A stretch of DNA of 64,000 bases from Nannocystis pusilla (GTDB lineage: Bacteria > Myxococcota_A > Polyangia > Nannocystales > Nannocystaceae), in assembly GCF_026626665.1 (NCBI RefSeq), contig NZ_JAPNKE010000002.1:10374001-10438000 (forward strand), given 5' to 3'. A model generated the notes under the pieces. The model had not been told where the DNA came from. It did not search any database and was given only the letters and a program-made list of their open reading frames with translations. Position numbers and translations under genes: made by a program. Position 1 is the first letter of the stretch; each line of letters starts with the position of its first letter. Below are positions 17,388-25,899 of the stretch, one piece after another.

Positions 17388-18821
17388 ATGGTCAGGCCGG
17401 ATCCGAAGGCGCTCGTGGGATGCACCTTGGGCGGTGTGTACCGCATCAAGCGGCACGTCGCGGCCGGTGGCTTCGCCGACCTGTACGAGGGCTGGCACGA
17501 GGTGCTGGAGACGCCGGTCGCGGTCAAGGTGCGGCGCATGGTCGGCGCCGACGGTGACCCGGAGGACTTCGCCCGCAACGACGACTATTGCTTCGCCCAC
17601 TTCAAGACCGAGGCGATCCTCGGCTTTCGCCTGCGCGACCCTCACGTGGTGCGCGTGCTCGACTTCCGCCTCGAGGCCAAGGTCGAGTACCTGGTGATGG
17701 AGTGGCTCGACGGCAAGAGCCTGCAGGGGCTCGCGGACGGCCGGCCGATGTACTGGCGGCGGGCGGTCGAGCTGATGGCGAAGGCGGCCGACGCGGTGGC
17801 GAGCCTGCACGCGGCCGGGTGGTTTCACCGCGACATCAAGCCCGACAACTTCATGGTGCTGGGCGGCGGCGACGACGACGAGCGGGTCGTGCTCATCGAT
17901 CTCGGGCTCGTGCGTCAGCGGCCGCTGGCGGCGCCGATCGTGTCGCAGCTGGCCGAGCCCACGGCGTGGATCGCCCACACGCCCGGTTACTGCGCGCCGG
18001 AGGTGTACGCCCAGATCAAGGAAAAAGATCGAGACCTCGCCGTTCACCGAGGCCTCCGAGGTGTTCGCGCTCGGCGTGACGCTCTACAATTGCTCACGGG
18101 CCGGATCCCCTGGGACGGTCACACCGCGCAGCAACAGCAGGCCGAGATCGCGGGCGGCTCGCCGCCGATCCCGCTGTCGCGGCTCGGCACGCACGTGCCG
18201 CCCGAGCTCGATCAGCTGCTGCAGCGCGCCCTCGGCACCGATCCCGCGCGACGGCCGAGCTCCGCGCAGGCGTTCGCCCGCGAGCTGCGGCGCGTCCTGA
18301 CGCCCTCGAAGTCGTTGCCCGAGGTCGCGACCGCGAAGCCGCCCGCGGCCGACGTGGAGCGCGAGGGCGGCGAGGCGGCGCCGCGGAGCGCCGCGCCGCC
18401 GCTGTCGCCCGCGAGCCCGCCGCGCTCGCGCTGGGCCCTGTTGCGTTGGGCGTCGGTGGCGTTGTTGCTGGCGCTGGGCGGGTCGCTGTGGTGGCTGACG
18501 CCCGCGGTGCCGGCGGAGCTGCAGATCGCCGAGGCGCCGCCGCCGAGCCTCGCGCCGTCGCCGGTGGTGGTCGTCGTGCCCGACGCGAAGCCGCCACCGC
18601 CGTCACCGCCGCCCGGGCCGATCCGCCGCGTTCGACCCACGCTGGTCGATCAGCTGCGCCGCTGCCCGGCCGCGCCGTCGGGCAACGTGGCGTTCGACAT
18701 CCGCGGCGGACGTGTGGTCGCCGTCGATTTCGAACCGCTGCGCGCCGACGACGAGTGGCATCAATGCGCCGCGAAGCGGGTGCGTGGGTTGAAGGACGGG
18801 CAGCTGGTCGTGCACCTGTGA
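17388..18821 (+). CDS. Ser/Thr protein kinase 1, membrane-anchored (double frameshift)
   Basis: A Hanks-type kinase domain fills about residues 15-300: Gly-rich loop AAGGFADLY, catalytic Lys in VAVKV (Lys47), HRDIKPDN, DLG in place of DFG, and YCAPE. A membrane helix follows (ASVALLLALGGSLWW), then a Pro-rich stretch and a ~60-residue periplasmic tail. Between about 18023 and 18093 the frame is displaced. Removing one A from the run of five at 18022-18026 and adding one T near 18093 gives EASEVFALGVTLYNLLTGRIPWDG, a normal subdomain IX. Target proteins are unknown. Confidence 0.85.
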   Translation: MVRPDPKALVGCTLGGVYRIKRHVAAGGFADLYEGWHEVLETPVAVKVRRMVGADGDPEDFARNDDYCFAHFKTEAILGFRLRDPHVVRVLDFRLEAKVEYLVMEWLDGKSLQGLADGRPMYWRRAVELMAKAADAVASLHAAGWFHRDIKPDNFMVLGGGDDDERVVLIDLGLVRQRPLAAPIVSQLAEPTAWIAHTPGYCAPEVYAQIKEKDRDLAVHRGLRGVRARRDALQLLTGRIPWDGHTAQQQQAEIAGGSPPIPLSRLGTHVPPELDQLLQRALGTDPARRPSSAQAFARELRRVLTPSKSLPEVATAKPPAADVEREGGEAAPRSAAPPLSPASPPRSRWALLRWASVALLLALGGSLWWLTPAVPAELQIAEAPPPSLAPSPVVVVVPDAKPPPPSPPPGPIRRVRPTLVDQLRRCPAAPSGNVAFDIRGGRVVAVDFEPLRADDEWHQCAAKRVRGLKDGQLVVHL

Positions 18822-19078
18822 GCGGCGATCGGCGCTGCGTGCATTCGTCGCAGCGGTCTCATGATAAAGTTGGTACTGCGAGGCCGCGAGGGCAGTCTTA
18901 CGTATGTCGGAGGGCGGGGTCGATTGCGCGTTCTCGCGCGAACCCCGAGAGCGAGCGGGAACGACGCGACGGGAAAGCAGCGAACGGGCGTGAGTCGCCG
19001 AACGTTGTCCGTTGGCCCGTATTCGGGCATAAAGCGAGGGTCCGGGCGGCGGCGACGGGCGCGAGTCCGCTTGCGAAG

Positions 19079-19096
19079 ATACCGACCAGCCGGTAT
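19079..19096. promoter_or_regulatory. TetR-type operator
   Basis: ATACCG (19079-19084) and CGGTAT (19091-19096) form a perfect inverted repeat around ACCAGC, 12 bp before the tetR GTG start. Position and size fit an autoregulatory operator of the TetR protein that leads the efflux operon. It overlaps the place where the ribosome would bind. Confidence 0.65.
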
Positions 19097-19108
19097 GTTT
19101 CCCGCCCC

Positions 19109-19669
19109 GTGTCGCTCGCCAACCAGCGCAAGAAAGAGCCGGATGTCGTGCGACAGAAGTTGCTCGATTGCGCTGCGCAGATTTTGGTCGACCGCGGCCT
19201 CGCCAACCTGACCGTGCAGGCGGTGGCCGAGGCGGCGGGGGTGACGAAGGGCGGGCTGCTGCATCATTTCGCCAGCAAGCAGAAGCTGACCGAGGCGCTG
19301 TTCGCCGAACAGCTGCGCAACCTCGACGGCGAGATCGACGCGGCCATGGCGGCGGATCCCGTGGGCCACGGGCGATTCACGCGGGCATATGTCCGCAGCA
19401 CGTTGCGCGTCGACCACACGGGCCCCTGTCCGTGCGCGGCGCTCTCGGTGTCGACGTTGATCGACCCGGCGCTGCGGCAGGCGTGGGGCGACTGGTACCG
19501 GGCGCGCCTGCAACGTCACCGCGACACCGACGCCGCGCCGGAGCTGCAACTCGTCCGCTACGCGGCCGACGGGGTGTGGCTGGAGGACCTGATGGCGCAG
19601 GACGGTGAACCCCCGATCGACCGTCAGACTCTCCTCACGCAAATGATCGACCTGACCCGAAAGCGGTAA
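19109..19669 (+). CDS. TetR/AcrR-family regulator of the efflux operon
   Basis: This 186-residue protein has an N-terminal HTH (LTVQAVAEAAGVTKGGLLHHF, about residues 31-51) typical of TetR repressors and a C-terminal ligand-binding region with a CPCAALS motif (two Cys). The GTG at 19109 is chosen because it directly precedes the conserved N-terminus and follows the inverted repeat at 19079. The gene stands 124 bp before a membrane-fusion protein and RND pump in the same orientation, so it most likely represses them and itself. Confidence 0.88.
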   Translation: MSLANQRKKEPDVVRQKLLDCAAQILVDRGLANLTVQAVAEAAGVTKGGLLHHFASKQKLTEALFAEQLRNLDGEIDAAMAADPVGHGRFTRAYVRSTLRVDHTGPCPCAALSVSTLIDPALRQAWGDWYRARLQRHRDTDAAPELQLVRYAADGVWLEDLMAQDGEPPIDRQTLLTQMIDLTRKR

Positions 19670-19793
19670 CGACGGAGCCTGCGGCGCTCCACGGCACCTG
19701 CGATCGTCCCCCCACATTTCTACCAATGCGCGCTGCGCCTCGGACCCGGACGTCGTCCGGTCGGAGAGGTGCGAATGCGACGGGTCCTGAATC

Positions 19794-20936
19794 ATGCAAC
19801 CGTATCTCTCCTCCTCGTTCGTCCCTGGCCTGGCGCTGCTCGCCCTGCTCGTCGGGTGTGAGCCGTCGGCCACTCACGCGGCCCCCGCAAGCGAGCCGCC
19901 CGTCACCGAGGTGTCGACCGTGGTCGCTGCGACCCAGGCGGTCCCTCGCGTGCGCGAGCTGCCGGGACGTCTCGCCTCCTCACGCGTCGCCGAGGTCCGT
20001 GCGCGGATCTCCGGCATCGTCCTCGAGCGCGTGTTCGAGGAGGGTAGCTTCGTGCGCAAGGGCGACGTGTTGTTTCGCCTCGAACCCACGCTCTACCGGG
20101 CCGAGCGCGACGCGCAGACGGCCGCGCTGGTGCGGGCGGAGGCGACGCGCGACCAGGCGCAGCGCCACGCGAATCGCACGCTGACGCTGCTCGAGCGGCA
20201 GACCGTCAGCACCGCCCAGAACGACGTCGCCGACGCGGCGCTCAAGCAGGCCGAGGCGGACGTCGCGTCGGCGCGGGCGCGGCTGGCCCGCGCGCGCGTC
20301 GACCTCGACCACGCCACGGTGCGCGCGCCGATCAGCGGGCGGATCGGTCGCGCCCTGGTGACCGAGGGCGCGCTGGTCAACGAGATCGCGGCCACCCACC
20401 TCGCCACCATTCAGCAGATCGATCCGATCTACGTCGACTTCGTGCAGCCGGTCGACCTCGTCGACCCGAGCGAGCGCGACGGCGCGGCCAAGGTCGAGCT
20501 GGTGCGCGCCGACGGCAGCGTGTACGGCGAGGTCGGGCAGCTGCTGTTCACCGACGTGAGCGTCGACCCGGGCACCGCCCAGGTGACGACGCGGGCGTCG
20601 TTCCCCAACCCGGAGGGCGCCCTGCTGCCCGGGACCTACGTGCGCGTGCGGCTGGCCCGCGGGCGCGACGTCGAGGCGATCGTGGTGCCGCCGCAGGCGA
20701 TCCAGCGCAGCAGCGCCGGCGAGGCGCAGGCGTACGTGGTCGACGACGCCGGCAAGATCGCGCTCAAACCACTGCGCACCGGGCCGCTCACCGAGCGCGG
20801 CTGGATCGTCGAGGAGGGCCTTGTCGCCGGCGAGCACGTGGTCGTCGAGGGGTTCCAGAAGATCGGTCCGGGCGCGAGCGTGAAGGCCGTGCCCTGGGCC
20901 GCGCCGGCGCCGGCGTCGGCCACCGCGCAGCGCTGA
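19794..20936 (+). CDS. RND efflux periplasmic adaptor (AcrA/MexA-like lipoprotein)
   Basis: This 380-residue membrane-fusion protein has the lipobox LLVGC (Cys22), a lipoyl half-motif around VRARISGIVLERVFEEGS, a coiled-coil hairpin at about residues 100-170 (LVRAEATRDQAQRHANRT onward), and the returning lipoyl half ATVRAPISGRIGRALVTEG. It would link the pump encoded next to an outer-membrane channel. No TolC-type gene is present in this operon. It is followed after 27 bp by the pump gene, so the two are co-transcribed. Confidence 0.93.
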   Translation: MQPYLSSSFVPGLALLALLVGCEPSATHAAPASEPPVTEVSTVVAATQAVPRVRELPGRLASSRVAEVRARISGIVLERVFEEGSFVRKGDVLFRLEPTLYRAERDAQTAALVRAEATRDQAQRHANRTLTLLERQTVSTAQNDVADAALKQAEADVASARARLARARVDLDHATVRAPISGRIGRALVTEGALVNEIAATHLATIQQIDPIYVDFVQPVDLVDPSERDGAAKVELVRADGSVYGEVGQLLFTDVSVDPGTAQVTTRASFPNPEGALLPGTYVRVRLARGRDVEAIVVPPQAIQRSSAGEAQAYVVDDAGKIALKPLRTGPLTERGWIVEEGLVAGEHVVVEGFQKIGPGASVKAVPWAAPAPASATAQR

Positions 20937-20963
20937 TTTTCCTTCGCCCGAGGGGGCACCGTC

Positions 20964-23900
20964 ATGATCCGCTTCTTCATCGATCGCCCGATCTTCGCCT
21001 GGGCCGTGTCGCTGTTCATCATGCTGGCGGGAGCGATCTCGCTGGTCTATCTGCCGATCTCGCAGTACCCGAGCGTGGCGCCGGTGACCGTCTCGGTGAC
21101 CGCGATCTACCCCGGCGCGCCGCCGGAGCGGCTCTACGAGGGCGTCACGCGCATCCTCGAGGAGGAGCTCAACGGCATCCCGGGGGTGATGTACTTCGAG
21201 TCGACCAGCGACGCCTCGGGGACGGCGCAGATCATGGTGTCGTTCGCGCCCGGCTACGATCCGGCGAAGGCGACGGTGGCGGTGCAGAACCGGCTCAAGC
21301 GGGTCGAGGCGCGGCTGCCCCGGGTGGTGGCGCAGCAGGGCGTGCAGATCGAGGAGGCGACGACCGCGATCATGCAGTTCGTCACGGTGCGGGCGACCGA
21401 CGGCAGCATGACGGAGATCGAGCTCGGCGACCTCGCGGCCCGACGGATCCTCGGCGAGCTGCGGCGCGTGCCCGGGGTCGGTCGCGCGACCCTGTTCTCG
21501 ACCGAGAAGGCGCTGCGCGTGTGGATCGATCCGGTCCGCCTGGTCGGCTTCGGCCTCACCGCCGGCGACGTCACGGCCGCGATCGAGAGTCAGAACGCCC
21601 AGATCGCGTCGGGCACGGTCGGCGCGCCGCCGGCGGTCGACGGTCAGCGGATCGCCGCCAACGTGCTCGTCAAGGGCCAGCTCGGCACCGTGCAGGAGTT
21701 CGAGCAGATCGTCCTGCGGGCGGGCACCGACGGCTCGCTGGTGCGTCTGCGCGACGTCGCCGACGTCGAGCTCGGCGGCCAGAGCTACCTGTTCCAGTCG
21801 CGCCTCGACGGCGTGCCCGCGGCCGGCATCGGCATCCAGCTCGCGCCCGGCGGCAACGCGCTGGCCACCGCCACCGGCGTGCACGAGAAGATCGCCGAGC
21901 TGATGCGGACGATGCCGGCGAACGTCGAGATCTCGGTCCCCTACGACACCACGCCGTTCGTCGAGGTGTCGATCCGCCAGGTCGTGGTCACCCTGCTCGA
22001 GGCGATGGGGCTGGTGTTCGCGGTGATGTTCCTGTTCCTGCAGGACTTCCGCTACACCATCATCCCCGCGATCGTGGTGCCGGTGGCGCTGCTCGGGACG
22101 TGCGCGGCGCTGCTGCTGGCCGGGTTCTCGATCAACGTGCTGACCATGTTCGGCATGGTGCTGGCGATCGGCATCCTCGTCGACGACGCGATCGTGGTGG
22201 TCGAGAACGTCGAGCGCATCATGGCCGAGGAGGGGCTCGGGCCGAAGGCGGCGACGCGCAAGGCGATGGCCCAGATCACCGGGGCGATCGTCGGCATCAC
22301 GGTGGTGCTGATCGCGGTGTTCCTGCCGATGGCGTTCTTCCCCGGCTCGGTCGGCGTGATCTACCGCCAGTTCGCGGTGTCGATGGCGACGTCGATCGCG
22401 TTCTCGGCGTTCCTCGCGCTGTCGCTGACGCCGGCGCTGTGCGGCACGCTGCTGCGGCCGCACGGCGCGGACCACGGCCGCGCGCGCCGCGGGCCGTTCG
22501 CGTGGTTCAACCGCGGCTTCGAGGCCCTGACGACCGGCTACCGCTCGGGCGTCGGCGGGGTGCTGCGCCGGCCGGCGCGGTTCCTGGCGATCTACGTGGC
22601 CCTGCTCGGCGCGCTGGCGTGGTGCTACCAGCGGCTGCCGTCGAGCTTCCTGCCGACCGAGGACCAGGGCTATCTGATCGTCGACGTGCAGACCCCGCCG
22701 GAGGCGTCGCAGGAGCGCACGCTCGACGTGATCGAGAAGATCGAGGCGCACTTCGCCAGCGAGGCGGCGGTCGCCAGCGTCGCCACGATCGCGGGCTTCG
22801 GCTTCTCGGGCCAGGGGCAGAACGCGGCGCTCGCGTTCGTCATGCTCGACGACTGGTCGCAGCGCGGGCCGGAGGACTCGGCCGACGCCGTGGGCGGGCG
22901 GGCCAACGCCGCGCTCGGCGGGATGGCCGACGCGATCGCGTTCGCCCTCGCGCCGCCGGCGATCGAGTCGCTCGGCAACTCGAGCGGCTTCAGCTTCCGC
23001 CTGCAGGACAAGGCCCAGCGCGGGCAGAAGGCGCTGGCGGCGGCCCGCGATCAGCTGCTGGCGGCGGCCTCGCAGAGCCCGGTGCTGGCCAACGTGTACG
23101 TCGAGGGCCTGCCGACGGCGCCGCAGATCGAGCTCCGGGTCGACCGCGACAAGGCGAGCGCGCTCGGGGTCGGGTTCGCGGCGATCAACCAGACGCTGTC
23201 GACAAGCCTCGGCTCGGGCTACGTCAACGACTTCCCCAACCAGTCGCGGATGCAGCGGGTGATCGTCCAGGCGGACGCGGCCCGGCGCATGAAGGCGGAG
23301 GACCTGCTCGACCTGTTCGTGCGCAACGGCGAGGGCAAGATGGTGCCGATGCGCGCGTTCGCCGAGGTGGCGTGGACGATGGGGCCATCGCAGGTGGCGA
23401 GCTTCAACGGCTATCAGACGATCAAGTTCAGCGGCATGGCGGCGCCGGGGCGCGCCAGCGGCGACGCGATGGCCGAGATGGAGCGCCTCGCGGGCCAGCT
23501 GCCGGAGGGCTTCGATTACGCGTGGACCGGCCAGTCGCTGCAGGAGAAGCTGTCGGGCAGCCAGGCGATCTACCTGCTGGCGCTGTCGCTGGTGTGCGTG
23601 TTCCTGTGCCTCGCGGCGCTGTACGAGAGCTGGTCGATCCCGCTGGCGGTGCTGCTCGTCATCCCCACCGGCGTGCTCGGCTCGGTCCTCGCCATCCTGT
23701 GGCGCGAGCTGCCCAACGACGTCTACTTCAAGGTCGGCCTCATCACGATCATCGGCCTCACCGCGAAGAACGCGATCCTCATCATCGAGGTCGCCAAGGA
23801 GCTGGTCGCCGAGGGCCGCTCGGTCCGCGCCGCGGCGGTCGAGGCCTGCCGGCTGCGCTTCCGCCCGATCGTCATGACCTCGCTGGCGTTCATCCTCGGC

Positions 23901-24068
23901 GTGGTGCCGCTGGCGATCGCCTCCGGCGCCAGCTCCAACAGCCAGCGGGCGATCGGCACGGGCGTGCTCGGCGGGATGCTCGCGGCCACGGTGCTGGCGA
24001 TCTTCGCCACCCCGCTGTTCTTCGCGCTGATCGCCCGGGCCTCGCGCAAGCAGGCCGAGCCCGAGTAA
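20964..24068 (+). CDS. RND multidrug efflux pump (AcrB/MexB-like, HAE1)
   Basis: This complete 1034-residue HAE1-family pump starts MIRFFIDRPIFAWAVSLFIM as the family does. It has two large periplasmic loops and twelve membrane helices, with the proton-relay region GILVDDAIVVVENVERIM in helix 4 and GLTAKNAILIIEVAKELV in helix 10. It would export hydrophobic compounds using the proton gradient together with the adaptor upstream. A purine-rich CGAGGGGG lies 8 bp before the ATG. No frameshift is needed. A strong hairpin begins 3 bp after the stop. Confidence 0.95.
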   Translation: MIRFFIDRPIFAWAVSLFIMLAGAISLVYLPISQYPSVAPVTVSVTAIYPGAPPERLYEGVTRILEEELNGIPGVMYFESTSDASGTAQIMVSFAPGYDPAKATVAVQNRLKRVEARLPRVVAQQGVQIEEATTAIMQFVTVRATDGSMTEIELGDLAARRILGELRRVPGVGRATLFSTEKALRVWIDPVRLVGFGLTAGDVTAAIESQNAQIASGTVGAPPAVDGQRIAANVLVKGQLGTVQEFEQIVLRAGTDGSLVRLRDVADVELGGQSYLFQSRLDGVPAAGIGIQLAPGGNALATATGVHEKIAELMRTMPANVEISVPYDTTPFVEVSIRQVVVTLLEAMGLVFAVMFLFLQDFRYTIIPAIVVPVALLGTCAALLLAGFSINVLTMFGMVLAIGILVDDAIVVVENVERIMAEEGLGPKAATRKAMAQITGAIVGITVVLIAVFLPMAFFPGSVGVIYRQFAVSMATSIAFSAFLALSLTPALCGTLLRPHGADHGRARRGPFAWFNRGFEALTTGYRSGVGGVLRRPARFLAIYVALLGALAWCYQRLPSSFLPTEDQGYLIVDVQTPPEASQERTLDVIEKIEAHFASEAAVASVATIAGFGFSGQGQNAALAFVMLDDWSQRGPEDSADAVGGRANAALGGMADAIAFALAPPAIESLGNSSGFSFRLQDKAQRGQKALAAARDQLLAAASQSPVLANVYVEGLPTAPQIELRVDRDKASALGVGFAAINQTLSTSLGSGYVNDFPNQSRMQRVIVQADAARRMKAEDLLDLFVRNGEGKMVPMRAFAEVAWTMGPSQVASFNGYQTIKFSGMAAPGRASGDAMAEMERLAGQLPEGFDYAWTGQSLQEKLSGSQAIYLLALSLVCVFLCLAALYESWSIPLAVLLVIPTGVLGSVLAILWRELPNDVYFKVGLITIIGLTAKNAILIIEVAKELVAEGRSVRAAAVEACRLRFRPIVMTSLAFILGVVPLAIASGASSNSQRAIGTGVLGGMLAATVLAIFATPLFFALIARASRKQAEPE

Positions 24069-24070
24069 AG

Positions 24071-24118
24071 ACATGTTCGAACGGACATGCCCGATGGGGC
24101 ATGTCCGTTCGCACATGT
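24071..24118. terminator. Strong bidirectional terminator of the GGACATG family
   Basis: A 14-bp perfect stem, GAACGGACATGCCC (24079-24092) with GGGCATGTCCGTTC (24097-24110), closes a GATG loop. It is extended outward by one more pair and, past a mismatch, by ACATGT paired with ACATGT. A TTTTCTCTT run follows at about 24118. It lies between the convergent pump and sigma-factor genes. This is the clearest evidence that GGACATG inverted pairs serve as transcription ends here. Confidence 0.88.
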
Positions 24119-24139
24119 TTTCTCTTAAAGAGAGAAGAA

Positions 24140-24751
24140 TCAGGTGCGGCCGAGCTGGTCGCGCAGCTCGCGGGCCCAGCGCTCGAGGTCGTGGAGGGTC
24201 GCCTCGGCGAGCGCGGGCGCGGGGGCGAGGGCGCGGAGGTGGTCGCCGAGCAGCTCGCGGGCGCGGCGGAGGCGGCTGCGGACGGTGCCCTCGGGCAGCT
24301 CCAGCGCGGCGGCGATGGCCGGGGCCGCGTAGCCCTCCCAGTAGTACAGCTCGACGACGATCTGCAGCTCGAGCGGCAGCGCGCGCAGGGCCTGGTAGAG
24401 CAGCTGGAGGTGCTCGCGGCGGTCGACCAGGGCGCTGGGCGACTCGCCGAGGTCGGCCACCGAGACGGTGTCGCCGTCGAAGATGCCGTCGCGGTACTGG
24501 TCGCGGAAGCGGCGGAGCAGCAGCTTGCGCGCGATCCCGAACAGGTAGGCGCGCACCGGCACGCCCTCGGGGAGGTGCTCGCTGCGCTCGACGAGGGCGA
24601 GGAAGGTGCGCTGCACGAGGTCCTCCACGCCGGTCTGGACCTTGCTGTAGAAGAAGCGCGCGATCGGCTCGAAGTGGCGGGCAAACAGGCGGCTGCCGGC
24701 GCGCTTGTCCCCGTCTCGCCAGGCGGCGACCAGCGCCTCGTCGGTCTCCAC
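24140..24751 (-). CDS. ECF-type RNA polymerase sigma factor
   Basis: The protein has about 203 residues with sigma region 2 (ARHFEPIARFFYSKVQTGVE, DLVQRTFLALVE) and region 4 (LPLELQIVVELYYWEGYAAP, then PEGTVRSRLRRARELL). It should direct polymerase to a small regulon. A start at GTG 24751 (VETDEALVAAW) fits family length; the frame also opens at 24799 (MTIFFAARR). It is divergent from kinase 2 and the PDZ protein, a common pairing in this group of bacteria, so the kinase may regulate it. No anti-sigma gene lies next to it. Confidence 0.9.
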   Translation of the reverse strand: METDEALVAAWRDGDKRAGSRLFARHFEPIARFFYSKVQTGVEDLVQRTFLALVERSEHLPEGVPVRAYLFGIARKLLLRRFRDQYRDGIFDGDTVSVADLGESPSALVDRREHLQLLYQALRALPLELQIVVELYYWEGYAAPAIAAALELPEGTVRSRLRRARELLGDHLRALAPAPALAEATLHDLERWARELRDQLGRT

Positions 24752-24849
24752 GCGCCGATGGTAGTCGGGCCCGCGGCGGGCGGCGAAAAAAATCGTCACC
24801 GGGGGTGATCGATCGGCATCCTCGTGGAACGTCGCGGGAAGAGCCTCCC

Positions 24850-25899
24850 ATGACCGTCGCCTTCGCCGTCCTCACCCCGAGCTCCGAAACGTTGCAAGCG
24901 CCCGAGAACGAACTCCTGCACCCGCTCGAGCAGATCCGCCGCCAGGTCGCGGCGTCGCTGTTCGACGAGCCGCACGCGCCGAGCGCGATCGGCCGGTTCC
25001 AGGTGCTGCGGGTGATCGGCGCCGGCGGGATGGGGGTGGTCTATGCGGCCCGCGATCCGCAGCTCGACCGCACCGTCGCGCTCAAGCTGCTGCGCCCCGG
25101 CCAGCTCGGGCCGCTGGCGCAGCAGCGGCTGCTGCGTGAGGCGCAGGCGATGGCGCGGCTGCAGCACCCGAACGTGCTCGCGGTGTTCGACGCCGGGATC
25201 CACGCCGGGCAGGTGTGGCTGGCGATGGAGTACGAGGCCGGCGGGACGCTCGGCGACTGGCTGCGGGCGGCGCCGCGGCGCTGGCAGGAGGTCGTCGAGG
25301 TGCTGACGCAGGCCGGGCGCGGGCTGGCGGCGGCGCACGCGGCGGGGCTCGTGCACCGCGACTTCAAGCCGGCCAACGTCCTCGTCGGCGGCGGGCGGAT
25401 CCGGATCTCCGACTTCGGCCTCGCGCGGCTCGGCGAGGACGCGATCGCCGAGGCCGAGCGCACCGTCGACGAGCACGCCGCCGCGCTGGCCGAGCCGATG
25501 ACGCGCACCGGCGCGGTGCTCGGCACGCCGGCGTACATGGCCCCCGAGCAGCTGATGGGCCTCCAGGCCACCGCGCGCAGCGACCAGTTCGCGTTCTGCG
25601 TTGTGCTGTTCGAGGCGCTGCACGGGCACCGGCCGTTCCGCGGCGAGACCCTGGCGCAGCTGTGCGAGGCGTTCGCGCGCAAGGAGATGGTGACGCCGAC
25701 GCGGGCGGTGCCGCGGGCGCTGCAGGCGGTGCTCGAGCGCGGGCTGCAGCTCGAGCCGGAGGCCCGCTTCCCGTCGATGGACGCGCTGCTGGCCGCGCTG
25801 GCCCGCGCGAGCGCGTCGCGGGCGTGGCGGACGGCGCTGCTGGTCGTGGGGGTGGCTGTCTCTTCGAGCATGGCCCTGGGTCCTATGTATATTTTATGA
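24850..25899 (+). CDS. Ser/Thr protein kinase 2, C-terminal membrane helix
   Basis: This 349-residue Hanks kinase has the Gly-rich loop GAGGMGVVY (about residue 57), VALKL with Lys79, HRDFKPANVL, DFGLAR and GTPAYMAPEQ. It ends in one hydrophobic segment (TALLVVGVAVSSSMALGPMY). The stop TGA overlaps the ATG of the next frame (ATGA at 25896). A single extra T in the TTTT run at 25892-25895 would instead fuse the kinase to that protein, giving the usual kinase-helix-sensor layout. Both readings are open. It is divergent from the sigma factor. Confidence 0.88.
   Translation: MTVAFAVLTPSSETLQAPENELLHPLEQIRRQVAASLFDEPHAPSAIGRFQVLRVIGAGGMGVVYAARDPQLDRTVALKLLRPGQLGPLAQQRLLREAQAMARLQHPNVLAVFDAGIHAGQVWLAMEYEAGGTLGDWLRAAPRRWQEVVEVLTQAGRGLAAAHAAGLVHRDFKPANVLVGGGRIRISDFGLARLGEDAIAEAERTVDEHAAALAEPMTRTGAVLGTPAYMAPEQLMGLQATARSDQFAFCVVLFEALHGHRPFRGETLAQLCEAFARKEMVTPTRAVPRALQAVLERGLQLEPEARFPSMDALLAALARASASRAWRTALLVVGVAVSSSMALGPMYIL

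Noticed and set aside
19980..24875. 1631-codon open frame on the minus strand
   Set aside because: It is antisense to the intact adaptor and pump genes, and its composition (Arg, Asp, His, Gln) is that of a reverse-complement shadow.
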